Source of the DNA: Pseudomonas sp. Irchel 3E20
Lineage (GTDB): Bacteria; Pseudomonadota; Gammaproteobacteria; Pseudomonadales; Pseudomonadaceae
DNA length: 64,000 nucleotides
NCBI RefSeq assembly: GCF_900187645.1
Contig: NZ_FYEE01000008.1
Coordinates: 124,001-188,000, forward strand
Reading direction: 5' to 3'
Positions 50,509 to 60,370 of this stretch are shown one piece after another. The position numbers and the translations under genes were made by a program. The stretch's first letter is position 1, and each line of letters begins with the position of its first letter. The notes beneath the pieces were generated by a model that made no database searches, was not told where the DNA came from, and saw only the letters and a program-made list of their open reading frames with translations.

Positions 50509-53500
50509 TTACGGCACCAGCGCATCAAAAACGCTACATTCGTTGAGAATGGCCAGTTCGCGCGAAATAATCAGTTCTGTTGAAGTTTGTCCCCGCACCC
50601 TTGCAGCTGCCGCAGAAGACAACGCCTCAAATTTCCCTGGGTCCGTAAACAAGGATGCAATTCCATCCGCCATACCCTGTGCGTCGTCACCCTGGGCAAG
50701 TACACCGCAATCCTCACTCACAAACTCTGGGATTGCAGTGACCCCGTTCGTGACCGGAACCAATCCTGACGACATGGCCTCATCTCTAGAAACGCCTTGT
50801 GCATCCATTCGCGTCGGGCACAGGAATACGCCATAGTCTTTATGCAGGGTCGCAATTTCTTTTTGACTCAAAAACCGCCGTTCAATAATGACATTAGGGT
50901 ATTTGCGCAACGGCCCGAGTATTTCTTCAAATAATGGTCCATCGCCGATCATCCTGAATTCCAACTCGTTGAAAAACGGTTTACCCGCAAGCAACTCGAT
51001 CGCTTTAGCGCTCAAGTCGTTCGCGTACTTTGGCGACGCATAAGGGCGAATCGACAAAATTTTCTTACGCTGCTCTACGGGCTTTTCCTGATAGTTGAAA
51101 ATACCAACGTCAATAGGATTGTGGATGATTTCATATTGAGATTCCGGTACTCGAATGGCGAGATCCTCCATTACCTCTTCAGCAAAATAACGGGAGACAA
51201 ATACCAGCTTCAGGTTATCCGGAATCGGCGACAACAATCCGCGCCAAAATGCCAAACGTTTGTCGCTTTCCAGCTTACCGATCTGTAGTTGAGCCTCTGT
51301 CGTGAAGTTGTATTCACGCCGCCACCAAGGCTGAACTTCCGCACCATGCACCCAAACTGTCACTTTTATCTTATCGATGTACTCTTGAAGCACTTCCCAC
51401 ATTAACGGGTCCAGGAAGTGAACCAGCACACTTTGATAACGACCGCTATCGAGCATATTTCTCAGGGTCGACTGACCACCGGTAATGACATCGACATTCT
51501 CGAATTCATGGTAACTAGCCACATCATCCTTACGCAGGCGGAAAACGTCGACCCCAACACCTTGCTCGCGATAAGCCCAAACACGACTATGGACAAAGCC
51601 ATTTCTATAAAGGTCGTCATAACTCGGATAGTGATTGGTAACCAGCAGGTGCTCTGCCTTGCCAAGAATTTCTGACGGCTGTAGATCTTTATGGCCGAGC
51701 AGCAGACCGTTGATTTCAGCTGATCCTCCTTGATAAATACGCCAGCCCAACCTTATAAACGTCGCTTCAGGTGGGAGCTGGACGGTTTTATTTTTGCCCG
51801 GGTGTTTAATCACATGGCTGACTCGCTGTTTTTGCGAGTCCAGGAACAGCATGACCAATTGGATATTCAGTCCAGGTGTCACATCGACAAAGAACTGGAT
51901 TTCGTCGCTGTTAGTTAGCTCGCTACGCTCAATATCTTGTGCCGCATACACATACTCATGCTTACCATCTTCAAGCGTGGACTTCACCAGCCAGCCATGT
52001 TCTTGCAGGGTGAACGTGACGTTTTTACTACGGCACGGGCCGAAGATTTCGCTGAGTTGGGTAATGCTCAGTTCGGGATGGGCTTCAACCGTACGTGCGG
52101 CGGGTGCGATGGCTTCGGCACGTTGTTGCAGCGCCTCGATGCTCAGGCCGGTGTCCAGCGTGAGGTCGTTGACCCGCGCAGCGAGCGCTTGCGGGTCGAG
52201 GTACTGCGCGTCACGGCAGTAGTTGTAGCGGTCGATAGCCAGCAAGCGACCTTCGTCGAGGCTCAGGGTATCGAGTTCGCGTACCCAGGTCGTGAAGTCC
52301 TCGAGCTGGATCCCGTCCGCTTTGGCCAGCGCCGAGCGCACGGCCAGGGAGGTCGACTTGTGGTAGGCGCGGCCCAGGTTCTGTAGCTGGATTGCCGCCC
52401 CATCGCCCTGGAAGTGTTCGATCTTGCCGAAGGCGCAGGCCTGGCTGTAACGGGTCGCCAGCGCCAGGTCCAAGAGGTAGTTAGGACCGTAGTAGTCTTG
52501 GGCCACGAAACCGGCCACCCACGATACGTCGCCGACAACTTGCGACAGGATTTGGCCTTTCGCCTCGCCGGATGCGATGAAATTCACCCGCGCCTCGGTA
52601 CTCGGCGCCTTGGCTTTCTTGCCCAGCAAAATATGCAGCGTGCAGCCTTCTAGCGTTTGGCGCTGGAAACTGGCCAGCAGTTGCTCTACCTGCTCGGTTG
52701 TTTTCGCGTAGGCAACCACCGCCACCGACGGCAATACGTGGGCCTGCGAGGTGCCGGTGACCTTGGCCATGACATAGCCAAGCCGTTGTTCGTAGGTGTG
52801 TTCCTGCATGACTTTACGCAAGGCTGCCAGGCGCAGTTTATCGCTGGTTTCCGGGTCGGCTGCCAGGCGCTCCAGGCGCCGCACCATCTCATCGCCACTG
52901 TCGGTGGTGATGACCAGATCGCCAAACATCAAGCGCACTCCCCGCGAGTAATTACTCAGGGTCATGGTGTTGCAGCCCAGCAGTTCATAGACCCGGCGGG
53001 CAAACATGGTTTGCGACTGCTTAATGGAGTTCAGGTTGATCGCGTAGTTGTAGCCCTTATAGGCACGGTCGATCTCATTGAACTTGAGGGTGCCGACAAT
53101 AAAGGGCTGGTACTCGGCCGGAAATTGGTAGTTGGGGTCGTCCTTGCCGAAGTTACGATCGTAGATTTCCACGGGTTTGAACCGGGTCAATTTCTCGACA
53201 AAGTTACCCAAGTCCCGCGTGCGCTCCGGATAACGCACGTAGTAGGCGCCGGCAAAACAGAAGGCGTCTTTGCGCTCATAGCGCTCGATTGGGTTGTGGA
53301 TCGTCGGCTGGCAGGCAAAGGGCAGGAAGTACACCTGGTTATGACCCAGCGCCGCCTTGTAGCGGTGGATGCAATCCATGTCGGTGGTGAAGACATGGTC
53401 AAACTGCTTGGCCGTGGTGAGGAACGTCTCGAAATGGACCGGATCCTCCTTGTTCCAGAACACCGTTGGCACCTGATGCAGCTTGCACCAATGCACGATG

Positions 53501-55968
53501 TTCTGCAGTTCGCTGGCGTTGTGCCCGACCTTGCTGCCCCAGAGCTCATCCTTGCCGCGCCAGGCCGACTCGATAAACAGCAATTGAGGCTTGAACGCTT
53601 CCAGTTCCGCCTGCCAGTTATGGGGCGTGAGTTGCAGCAGGTTGGCTTCAGGGTCGTATGAGCCGAAGGTGAATTCGTCCATCACACAAGCCATTTTCAA
53701 TGACTTGCCAGGCAAGTGGTGCAGCGGCTCATGACCCTGGCCCGTGGTATCCAGCAGCACGGGCGCCTCATGGGGGCCTTGTGGCGCAACGAATTGCGTC
53801 GCAGGGGGTAGGCGCAGGGTTTGCGTGGCCTGGTTCAGCTTGCGAGCCTGGCGGTACAACCCTACCAGCGAACCGGGCAAGCGGGCGAGGCCGTTGAGGG
53901 ACCGGGTGCCGGTTTTGATTTGATAACCCAGTTGGTAGGTCAGGCTGGCGCGGGTTTTTATCAGACGCTGCTCGGCCAGTTGGCGCCGCTCGGTTTCAGC
54001 CCGTAATTGACTGCCCAGGCTTTCGACGCGCACGTGTTGCTGCTCAAGGGCGCCGCGCAGGGCGGTCAACTCTTGCTCATGCTGCTGGCGCAAGGCTCTG
54101 GACTCGAGCTCATGTTGCTGACGCAATGCATCCAACGCTTGTTGGTGCTGCTCCGTGTGCTGACGCTGTTGCTCCGTGAACTGGCTTTGCATGTCTTCCA
54201 TATTCCGTTGGGCCTCGATCAAGGCCGCTTCCAATGTTTCATTTTTTATTTGCAGCACGTTGCGATCCGCCCCAGCGCTCAGCGCTTGGGTCAACAGTGC
54301 CTGTTGCTCATGTGATTGGGCTTCGGTGGCTTGCAGCAAGGCTTCCAAGGCTTTCTTGGCCGCTTGCTCGTGCTCGAACTGCTGAGTGACTGTTTCGAGT
54401 TGCACAGCGACACTTCGATTCTCTTGGGTCAGCACCACGAACTGCTCATCTGCTCTGACGAGTTCGCCTTCCAGCGTGGCAATGCGCTGCTCTTTATCCA
54501 ACACCGCCTCGGCTTTGCGGGCCAGGAGTTGGTTGAGCTGGGTCACCTGCTCGATAAATGCTTTGCGCTCGCTATCGAGGGAGTTCTGCGTGGTTTCCAG
54601 CTGCCGCTGGTTTTCCTGGTTTTGCTCGCGTGTGGCGGCCAGCACTTGGTCGGCAGCCTGACGGCTGGAAACATGCTCTTCGCATTGCAACTTGAGGGAT
54701 TCAACATCTTCGCTCAACACGTCATAGGCAAGGCGCAGCTTGTCGATACGCTCCTGCATCTGCAGCAGTTCTTGGGCCTGTTGCTCGCACATCTGTTCGC
54801 GCTGGTTGAGATTCTTCTCCAGCAAGGCGCAACGGGCGCGTTCGGAGTCCAAAGTACGCCGCGCTTCATGTACCTGCGCACGCAACTCCTGCTCCAGTGA
54901 CTGTCGATCAAAACGATCAGTGGCGGCGGCCTTGAGCCCCATCGCCAGTTCTTCGAGCTTGAGGCGATAGTCGCGCTCCTGCTCGGCAAAGCGCTGCTGC
55001 TCATGCTGGACTTCGGCGCGGGCGTCTGCCAACAAGCGCTGGTTTTCAGTCAGTTTCTGGTCCAGGGCCTTGCTTGCGGACTCTCCCTGGCTGATCTGCG
55101 CCTTAAGGGTATCGATGCGCTGACAGGCATCTCGATACTTCTGGTTGGCGGCGGTCAGGCTGGCGCGCAACGGCTGCAACTGCTGGCTGACGTGGTAGCT
55201 CTCGATCACGTCCTTGCGCTGCAACCGCTCCAGGCGCTGGTCGATGGTGACCTGTTCCAAAGGCATGAATAGGTGGGTCGGCGTGGCGTTGAACGTTTCC
55301 CAGTAGGTGTAGTTCTGGCCTGCCATCCACTGGGCAATGGCTTTGTACTCTTCAACGCTGATGCATTCGACATACAACAACGGGCGGTCGCGCGCGATCA
55401 GTTTGGCGCCACCTGCCAGTACCGCCAGTTCCATGCCCTCGACATCGATTTTCAAGAGCTTCACCGGGCCGGCGAAGTCCAGCTCATCCAGGGCTCGAAT
55501 GGTGATGCCGCCCTCGCCAATCTCGAGGCTTTGCGCCCCCAGGTTGTCCGCGATCTGCTGTTTGAAGCCGCCCTGAGCGGATTCGCGGCCCAGACCTATC
55601 GACTGGACAGTGACCCGCTCGGTCAACCCGTTCAGGTGCAGGCTATGAGCCAGCGCAGACGCCAGCAAGGCATTGGGTTCGAATGCAACGACACGGCACC
55701 CCGTAACGGCAGCCATGTACAAGGTGTGATTACCGACGTTGGCGCCGATATCCAGCACCAGATCACCGAGCGAAATACGAGAGCGGATATCGTCCAGCAT
55801 TTCGATTTCGTAGGGCACCTGATTCGTGGCGATTTTCTTCTGGATGTAGTCCGTTTCCAGATTGGGCAAGTAGACGCTGTAGTTCACGTCTCCCACCGAT
55901 AGAGCAACCACTTTGCTCGGGTCCAGATCACTGTCTGCAACGTTATCGCCATGCAAAGTGGTGTTCAT
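50509..55968 (-). CDS. Giant glycan assembly protein (FkbM + coiled coil + GT domains)
   Basis: 1819 residues. Order: FkbM methyltransferase (about 40-240, VLDIGANVGNHTLYMAAVTG, LLKIDVEGMELAVLAGG). A long glutamine- and glutamate-rich coiled coil (about 260-690). A CgeB-like glycosyltransferase (about 745-1090, YNYAINLNSIKQSQTMFARR). A GT2-like half domain (about 1095-1230). A short beta-sandwich (about 1340-1430). A GT4 domain (about 1440-1810, KKILSIRPYASPKY, RDEAMSSGLVPVTNG). The C-terminal ~1300 bases of the gene are AT-richer than the rest. No signal peptide; cytoplasmic scaffold plus several transferases in one chain. Possibly it measures or organises a growing chain, by analogy with coiled-coil-bearing O-antigen enzymes. 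Confidence 0.78.
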   Translation of the reverse strand: MNTTLHGDNVADSDLDPSKVVALSVGDVNYSVYLPNLETDYIQKKIATNQVPYEIEMLDDIRSRISLGDLVLDIGANVGNHTLYMAAVTGCRVVAFEPNALLASALAHSLHLNGLTERVTVQSIGLGRESAQGGFKQQIADNLGAQSLEIGEGGITIRALDELDFAGPVKLLKIDVEGMELAVLAGGAKLIARDRPLLYVECISVEEYKAIAQWMAGQNYTYWETFNATPTHLFMPLEQVTIDQRLERLQRKDVIESYHVSQQLQPLRASLTAANQKYRDACQRIDTLKAQISQGESASKALDQKLTENQRLLADARAEVQHEQQRFAEQERDYRLKLEELAMGLKAAATDRFDRQSLEQELRAQVHEARRTLDSERARCALLEKNLNQREQMCEQQAQELLQMQERIDKLRLAYDVLSEDVESLKLQCEEHVSSRQAADQVLAATREQNQENQRQLETTQNSLDSERKAFIEQVTQLNQLLARKAEAVLDKEQRIATLEGELVRADEQFVVLTQENRSVAVQLETVTQQFEHEQAAKKALEALLQATEAQSHEQQALLTQALSAGADRNVLQIKNETLEAALIEAQRNMEDMQSQFTEQQRQHTEQHQQALDALRQQHELESRALRQQHEQELTALRGALEQQHVRVESLGSQLRAETERRQLAEQRLIKTRASLTYQLGYQIKTGTRSLNGLARLPGSLVGLYRQARKLNQATQTLRLPPATQFVAPQGPHEAPVLLDTTGQGHEPLHHLPGKSLKMACVMDEFTFGSYDPEANLLQLTPHNWQAELEAFKPQLLFIESAWRGKDELWGSKVGHNASELQNIVHWCKLHQVPTVFWNKEDPVHFETFLTTAKQFDHVFTTDMDCIHRYKAALGHNQVYFLPFACQPTIHNPIERYERKDAFCFAGAYYVRYPERTRDLGNFVEKLTRFKPVEIYDRNFGKDDPNYQFPAEYQPFIVGTLKFNEIDRAYKGYNYAINLNSIKQSQTMFARRVYELLGCNTMTLSNYSRGVRLMFGDLVITTDSGDEMVRRLERLAADPETSDKLRLAALRKVMQEHTYEQRLGYVMAKVTGTSQAHVLPSVAVVAYAKTTEQVEQLLASFQRQTLEGCTLHILLGKKAKAPSTEARVNFIASGEAKGQILSQVVGDVSWVAGFVAQDYYGPNYLLDLALATRYSQACAFGKIEHFQGDGAAIQLQNLGRAYHKSTSLAVRSALAKADGIQLEDFTTWVRELDTLSLDEGRLLAIDRYNYCRDAQYLDPQALAARVNDLTLDTGLSIEALQQRAEAIAPAARTVEAHPELSITQLSEIFGPCRSKNVTFTLQEHGWLVKSTLEDGKHEYVYAAQDIERSELTNSDEIQFFVDVTPGLNIQLVMLFLDSQKQRVSHVIKHPGKNKTVQLPPEATFIRLGWRIYQGGSAEINGLLLGHKDLQPSEILGKAEHLLVTNHYPSYDDLYRNGFVHSRVWAYREQGVGVDVFRLRKDDVASYHEFENVDVITGGQSTLRNMLDSGRYQSVLVHFLDPLMWEVLQEYIDKIKVTVWVHGAEVQPWWRREYNFTTEAQLQIGKLESDKRLAFWRGLLSPIPDNLKLVFVSRYFAEEVMEDLAIRVPESQYEIIHNPIDVGIFNYQEKPVEQRKKILSIRPYASPKYANDLSAKAIELLAGKPFFNELEFRMIGDGPLFEEILGPLRKYPNVIIERRFLSQKEIATLHKDYGVFLCPTRMDAQGVSRDEAMSSGLVPVTNGVTAIPEFVSEDCGVLAQGDDAQGMADGIASLFTDPGKFEALSSAAAARVRGQTSTELIISRELAILNECSVFDALVP

Positions 55969-55980
55969 CAGCGTTTACCC

Positions 55981-57219
55981 TTAATTCAGTGCGCCACAGA
56001 AATCCAGGCAGGCCTTCTCGCGCAAAATGGACGAACCCTTGAACTGCTTGTGCGCCACCAGAATTGCGACCAGCAATTGGCTATCGCTCTCTTGCCACGC
56101 ATCCCAGTCCAAAAGTTCGCAACTTACACCAGCCAGCGACTCGGGGAGGCTCTCGATGTTGGGTTCGACCAATTTGACGCTGTACCCGCGCGCCGCCAGG
56201 CGCTTGATGATTTCGACCGATGGGCTTTCGCGCAGGTCATCGATATCGGGCTTGAAGGCTGCGCCCAGGCAAATGATTTCCTTGCTGCCCCGGGCCGCCG
56301 CGTGGGCAATGATCTGCTGCACCACGAAGTCGGGCTTGCTGTCGTTGACCTCACGCGCGGTGCGGATCAGACGCGCCTCTTCGGGGGACTGACTGACGAT
56401 GAACCAGGGGTCGACCGCAATGCAGTGCCCACCGACACCCGGGCCAGGTTGCAGGATGTTCACCCGCGGGTGGTGATTGGCTAGGCGGATCAGTTCCCAG
56501 ACGTTGATTTCCAACTTTTCGCAGATGATCGACAGTTCATTGGCAAAAGCGATGTTAACGTCACGGAAGCTGTTTTCGGTCAGCTTGCACATCTCGGCAG
56601 TGCGCACGCTGGTCACGATGCACTCACCTTCGACGAAGGTTTTGTAGAGTGTCGCCGCGGCCTTCGAGCACTTGCCAGTCATGCCGCCAATGATGCGGTC
56701 GTTCTCGACCAACTCGCGCAACACGTGGCCGGGCAATACGCGCTCGGGACAGTGGGCAATGCGGATATCCGAGTTCTCGCCATGGGACTGAGGAAACGTC
56801 AGGTCCGGACGCGCATCAGCCATCCAGGCAGCCATCTGCTCAGTGGCGCCCACTGGCGAGGTGGACTCCAGAATGACCAGGTCGCCCTTTTTCAGCACCG
56901 GTGCGATGGATTTGCTGGCGGACTCGATGTAGGAGAGATCCGGGTCATTGTTGCCTTTGAACGGAGTTGGCACCGCGATCAGGAACGCATCGGCAGGTTC
57001 AGGCTTGGTGGTCGCGCGCAAATAGCCTTCGACCACTGCCGCGTGCACAACCATATCCAGGTCCGGCTCGACAATATGGATCTCACCTCGATTGATGGTG
57101 GCAACGGCATGCTCGTTGACATCAACACCAATCACTTTCTTCTTGCGGGCTGCGAACACGGCGGCGGTTGGAAGCCCGATGTAGCCAAGACCAACGACGG
57201 AAATAGTCTCAAAAGTCAT
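55981..57219 (-). CDS. wecC: UDP-N-acetyl-D-mannosamine dehydrogenase
   Basis: Oxidises UDP-ManNAc to UDP-ManNAcA with two NAD. 412 residues from MTFETISVVGLGYIGLPTAAVFA, the NAD-binding glycine loop at the N-terminus. The catalytic cysteine region is PGVGGHCIAVDPWFI, preceded by the conserved LTENSFRDVNIAFANE with the active-site lysine position substituted as usual in this group. Start at ATG preceded by GAAGAAG. Immediately follows wecB. Confidence 0.92.
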   Translation of the reverse strand: MTFETISVVGLGYIGLPTAAVFAARKKKVIGVDVNEHAVATINRGEIHIVEPDLDMVVHAAVVEGYLRATTKPEPADAFLIAVPTPFKGNNDPDLSYIESASKSIAPVLKKGDLVILESTSPVGATEQMAAWMADARPDLTFPQSHGENSDIRIAHCPERVLPGHVLRELVENDRIIGGMTGKCSKAAATLYKTFVEGECIVTSVRTAEMCKLTENSFRDVNIAFANELSIICEKLEINVWELIRLANHHPRVNILQPGPGVGGHCIAVDPWFIVSQSPEEARLIRTAREVNDSKPDFVVQQIIAHAAARGSKEIICLGAAFKPDIDDLRESPSVEIIKRLAARGYSVKLVEPNIESLPESLAGVSCELLDWDAWQESDSQLLVAILVAHKQFKGSSILREKACLDFCGALN

Positions 57220-57221
57220 TT

Positions 57222-58352
57222 TCAATTCTTCTTCAATTGCGCAAGCGCTTCCAGAATGCGCGCGCATGCTTGCCCGTCGCCGTAGGGGTTGTGAGCAAAA
57301 CTCATTTCGCGATAGGCGCTTTCACTGCTCAACAGCGTATGCAGGTGCGTGGTAATGGCCTGCACCTGGGTGCCAATCAGCTTGACCGTGCCCGCCTCGA
57401 CCGCCTCGGGGCGCTCGGTGGTGTCTCGCATGACCAGCACAGGCTTGCCCAGGGAAGGGGCTTCTTCTTGAATGCCGCCGGAATCGGTGAGGATCAGGTA
57501 GGAGCGGTTCATCAGGTATACGAACGGCAGGTAATCCAGCGGTTCGATCAAATGCACGTTGCCGATACCCGCCAAAAGACGATTGACCGGTTCGCGTACG
57601 TTCGGGTTCAGGTGAACGGGATAGACGATCTCAACATCGGGAAAGGCTCTGGCCGTATCGGCCAGGGCCTGGCAGATGCGCTCGAAACCACCGCCAAAGC
57701 TTTCGCGGCGATGCCCGGTTACCAGAATCAGCCGGCTGTCTGAGCGCAAAAAGGAGAATTGGTCTTCAAAGACCTGATGCAACTCACCGCCACCGTCGAG
57801 CTTGGCGACCACTTGCAGCAGTGCGTCGATAACAGTATTGCCCGTCACTTCAACACCAGCCGTGATGCCTTCACGCAGCAGGTTCTGACGTGAGGTTTCA
57901 GTCGGCGCGAAGTGAATGGCCGCAAGAGCCCCTGTGAGCTTGCGGTTACCTTCTTCCGGCCACGGCGAGTAAAGATTGCCGGTACGCAGACCGGCCTCGA
58001 CGTGAGCAACTGGGATTTGGTGGTAATACGCCGCCAGCGTGGTGGCGAAGGTCGTTGCCGTATCGCCATGAACGAGCACGACGTCGGGCTTGAACTGGGC
58101 AAATACTTGCTTCATGCCCTGAAGGATGGCACTGGTTACATCCGTCAGGTCCTGCCCCGGCTTCATGATATTCAGATCGAAATCCGGTTTCAGCTCAAAC
58201 AGTTCCAGAACCTGATCCAACATCTGACGATGTTGGCCGGTAACGCAGACTTTTGCTTCGAAACGCGGGTCCGCGTTGAGCGACAGGGCGAGCGGAGCCA
58301 TCTTGATTGCTTCGGGGCGTGTGCCGAACACACACAGGGTCTTGACTGTCAT
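57222..58352 (-). CDS. wecB: UDP-N-acetylglucosamine 2-epimerase (non-hydrolysing)
   Basis: Interconverts UDP-GlcNAc and UDP-ManNAc. 376 residues starting MTVKTLCVFGTRPEAIKMAPL. Signatures include VLVHGDTATTFATTLAAYY, HVEAGLRTGNLYSPWPEEGNR and LILTDSGGIQEEAPSLGKPVLVMRDTTERPE. First gene of the glycan operon, two bases before wecC. With wecC it supplies ManNAcA, a common acidic residue of Pseudomonas surface glycans. Confidence 0.95.
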   Translation of the reverse strand: MTVKTLCVFGTRPEAIKMAPLALSLNADPRFEAKVCVTGQHRQMLDQVLELFELKPDFDLNIMKPGQDLTDVTSAILQGMKQVFAQFKPDVVLVHGDTATTFATTLAAYYHQIPVAHVEAGLRTGNLYSPWPEEGNRKLTGALAAIHFAPTETSRQNLLREGITAGVEVTGNTVIDALLQVVAKLDGGGELHQVFEDQFSFLRSDSRLILVTGHRRESFGGGFERICQALADTARAFPDVEIVYPVHLNPNVREPVNRLLAGIGNVHLIEPLDYLPFVYLMNRSYLILTDSGGIQEEAPSLGKPVLVMRDTTERPEAVEAGTVKLIGTQVQAITTHLHTLLSSESAYREMSFAHNPYGDGQACARILEALAQLKKN

Positions 58353-59180
58353 ACCACATCCATAGGTTGAGTCGGCGCGCACGCGTGGCTGCGTACTGGT
58401 CGGTGTAGTGCCCGCGATTGAACTAAATGGGCGCATACAATGGTTGCCAGCACTCCCCAAAACACCGCCCCATACTCGCCCCCACAGGTGATTTGAACCC
58501 AGCGAGTCAAGCCCCCTTCAGAATTTCCAATAGCAATGCCAGGACGGCAAAAAACCGCCAAGTCGACTGATAAAGATAGGGGGAGGAGAAGGCAAAAAAT
58601 GCTTTCGTGAATACTGGTCAGGCCATGCCTGCGCCAACACATCAGGTCCAAATATCGCGTTATCACTAAAAGGTCATTAGTCTTTTTCGCGCACAAACCT
58701 ACCACAATTCCTACGCAATTAAAACCAACCACCTACTTGCACTCAAACCAGAAACATGCATCAACGCAATAGTTTTCGCGAACCACGAGATGGCATAAAG
58801 CCATAAAACCCTGCCTATTCAGGGCATCTCCCCTTACTAGTGCACCGAATCTCGCGACCCAAGGTCCTGTGACGTTGAAGCCCAATCATCGCAAAGCCCC
58901 TGTGCGGAGGAACAGTAGGCCTGCGCCGAAACCATCCACACACAAACACTGAACAGCGAAAAATCAAGAAACCAAAAGTTACACTTAAGCGAGATAAATT
59001 ATCAAACTCCCCCCCCCCACACACCTCCCGACTGAATCTTCCACCATCCCCCACCCCATACCGCTACAATCCGCCGGGTGATGCCAAAGTGCCAACACTG
59101 CCGTTGACACCTGCGCTCTCCCTGCTCCCGACAGGTCTTGCGGGTTGCCCTCGCGATGACGCTCAACGGAAAACCCGCAC
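58353..59180. other. 828-base gene-free leader between glycan operon and diguanylate cyclase
   Basis: AT-richer non-coding stretch holding the divergent promoters of wecB and the GGDEF gene. A TACAAT box (59065-59070) may belong to the GGDEF promoter. A run of ten Cs sits at 59009-59018. No JUMPstart/ops element and no supported gene was found; a 127-codon frame on the minus strand lacks features of a real protein. Confidence 0.6.
59009..59018 (+). repeat. Poly-C tract (10 C)
   Basis: Ten consecutive Cs in the intergenic leader upstream of the diguanylate cyclase. Homopolymers of this length can slip in replication and alter promoter spacing or RNA leaders. Confidence 0.85.
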
Positions 59181-60365
59181 ATGGCGCTGCATATTCCTAC
59201 CCTGCTGGTGGCTTCGGTCTTCATTTTTTTTCTGATGGGGCTGTTGACGGTGCATGCCTGGCTGCGGGAAACCCGCGAGCGGTGCCTGGGTTACTTGGGC
59301 GCAATGATGCTGTTGGCCGGGGTGGGGGTGGTGCTGGTGAGTTTGCGCGACACCGGCATGGACCTGATCCCACTGGTGCTGGGCAATGTGATTTTGCTGC
59401 TCGGCGCGGGGATGAACTGGACGGCGATGCGCGTGTTTGCTGGGCGCGCGCCTTATGTGCCGGGGATTGTCGCGGGGGCGGTGGTGTGGCTGGTGCTGTA
59501 TCAGTGGCCGTTTTTTCGCGAGTCGATGGCAGTGCGGGTGTCGGTGTATTCGCTGCTGACGGTGGGTTATTGCCTGCTGACCGCCCATGAACTGTGGCGC
59601 AACCGCCAGCAGTGGGAAGTGGCCTATATGCCGGCGCTGGTCCTGACCCTTTTTCACACGCTGTTTTACATCGTGCGCGCCATCAACGACCGGGGTTTCC
59701 CGCTGACGGAGGCCTTGTCCGGGATGGGCAGGGGCGTGCCGTTTTTCTCCTTGATGCTGTTCGAGTCGATGCTCTACGTGGTTGGCATCGCCTACGTCAC
59801 GCTGGCCATGGTCAAGGAACGCGCCGAGTTACGCTTCAAGGCTGCCGCCTATTGCGACGCGTTGACCGGCATCGGCAACCGCCGCGCGTTCATGCAGCAC
59901 GGCGAGCAACTGCTCAGCCATTGCCAACGTCGGGGCGAGCCGGTGGCCTTGCTGCTGTGCGACCTGGACAACTTCAAGCGCCTCAACGACGCCTTCGGCC
60001 ACCAGACCGGCGATGAGGCGCTGATTGCCTTTAGCCGCATCAGCGCGGAAAAACTGCGCAAAAAGGACGTATTTGCGCGCATCGGCGGCGAAGAGTTCGC
60101 CTGCCTGCTGGCCGATACCGACGAGCACACCGCCGTGCAGGTGGCCGAGCGCATCCGCCAGGGCTTCGCCCAATTACCGTTGCTGGAACCGGGCCTGCTG
60201 AGCGTGAGCATTGGCGTGGTAACCAGCCGCGAGTCTGGCTACGACCTCTCACGCCTGCTGTCGCGGGCCGACGAAGCGCTGTACAGCGCCAAGGGCAGCG
60301 GGCGCAACCGGGTGCAGAAGGCGTCAGACAGCGTCAGTGGCAACACCGGCCCCCTTCCCACATAA
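59181..60365 (+). CDS. Membrane diguanylate cyclase (GGDEF)
   Basis: 394 residues: about six N-terminal membrane helices (residues 1-210), then a GGDEF domain that makes c-di-GMP. The active site reads RIGGEEF, with DLDNFKRLNDAFGHQTGD metal-binding segment. An inhibitory I-site RKKD lies five residues before GGEEF, so product feedback is likely. c-di-GMP controls biofilm glycans; its position opposite the glycan operon is suggestive only. Confidence 0.93.
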   Translation: MALHIPTLLVASVFIFFLMGLLTVHAWLRETRERCLGYLGAMMLLAGVGVVLVSLRDTGMDLIPLVLGNVILLLGAGMNWTAMRVFAGRAPYVPGIVAGAVVWLVLYQWPFFRESMAVRVSVYSLLTVGYCLLTAHELWRNRQQWEVAYMPALVLTLFHTLFYIVRAINDRGFPLTEALSGMGRGVPFFSLMLFESMLYVVGIAYVTLAMVKERAELRFKAAAYCDALTGIGNRRAFMQHGEQLLSHCQRRGEPVALLLCDLDNFKRLNDAFGHQTGDEALIAFSRISAEKLRKKDVFARIGGEEFACLLADTDEHTAVQVAERIRQGFAQLPLLEPGLLSVSIGVVTSRESGYDLSRLLSRADEALYSAKGSGRNRVQKASDSVSGNTGPLPT

Positions 60366-60370
60366 AGGCC

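Noticed and set aside
58349..58732. 127-codon open frame upstream of wecB
   Set aside because: No ribosome-binding site, no family likeness, and unlikely amino-acid make-up. It lies in the wecB leader.
58353..59180. JUMPstart/ops element for RfaH-type antitermination
   Set aside because: No GGCGGTAG-type sequence was found on the wecB strand.
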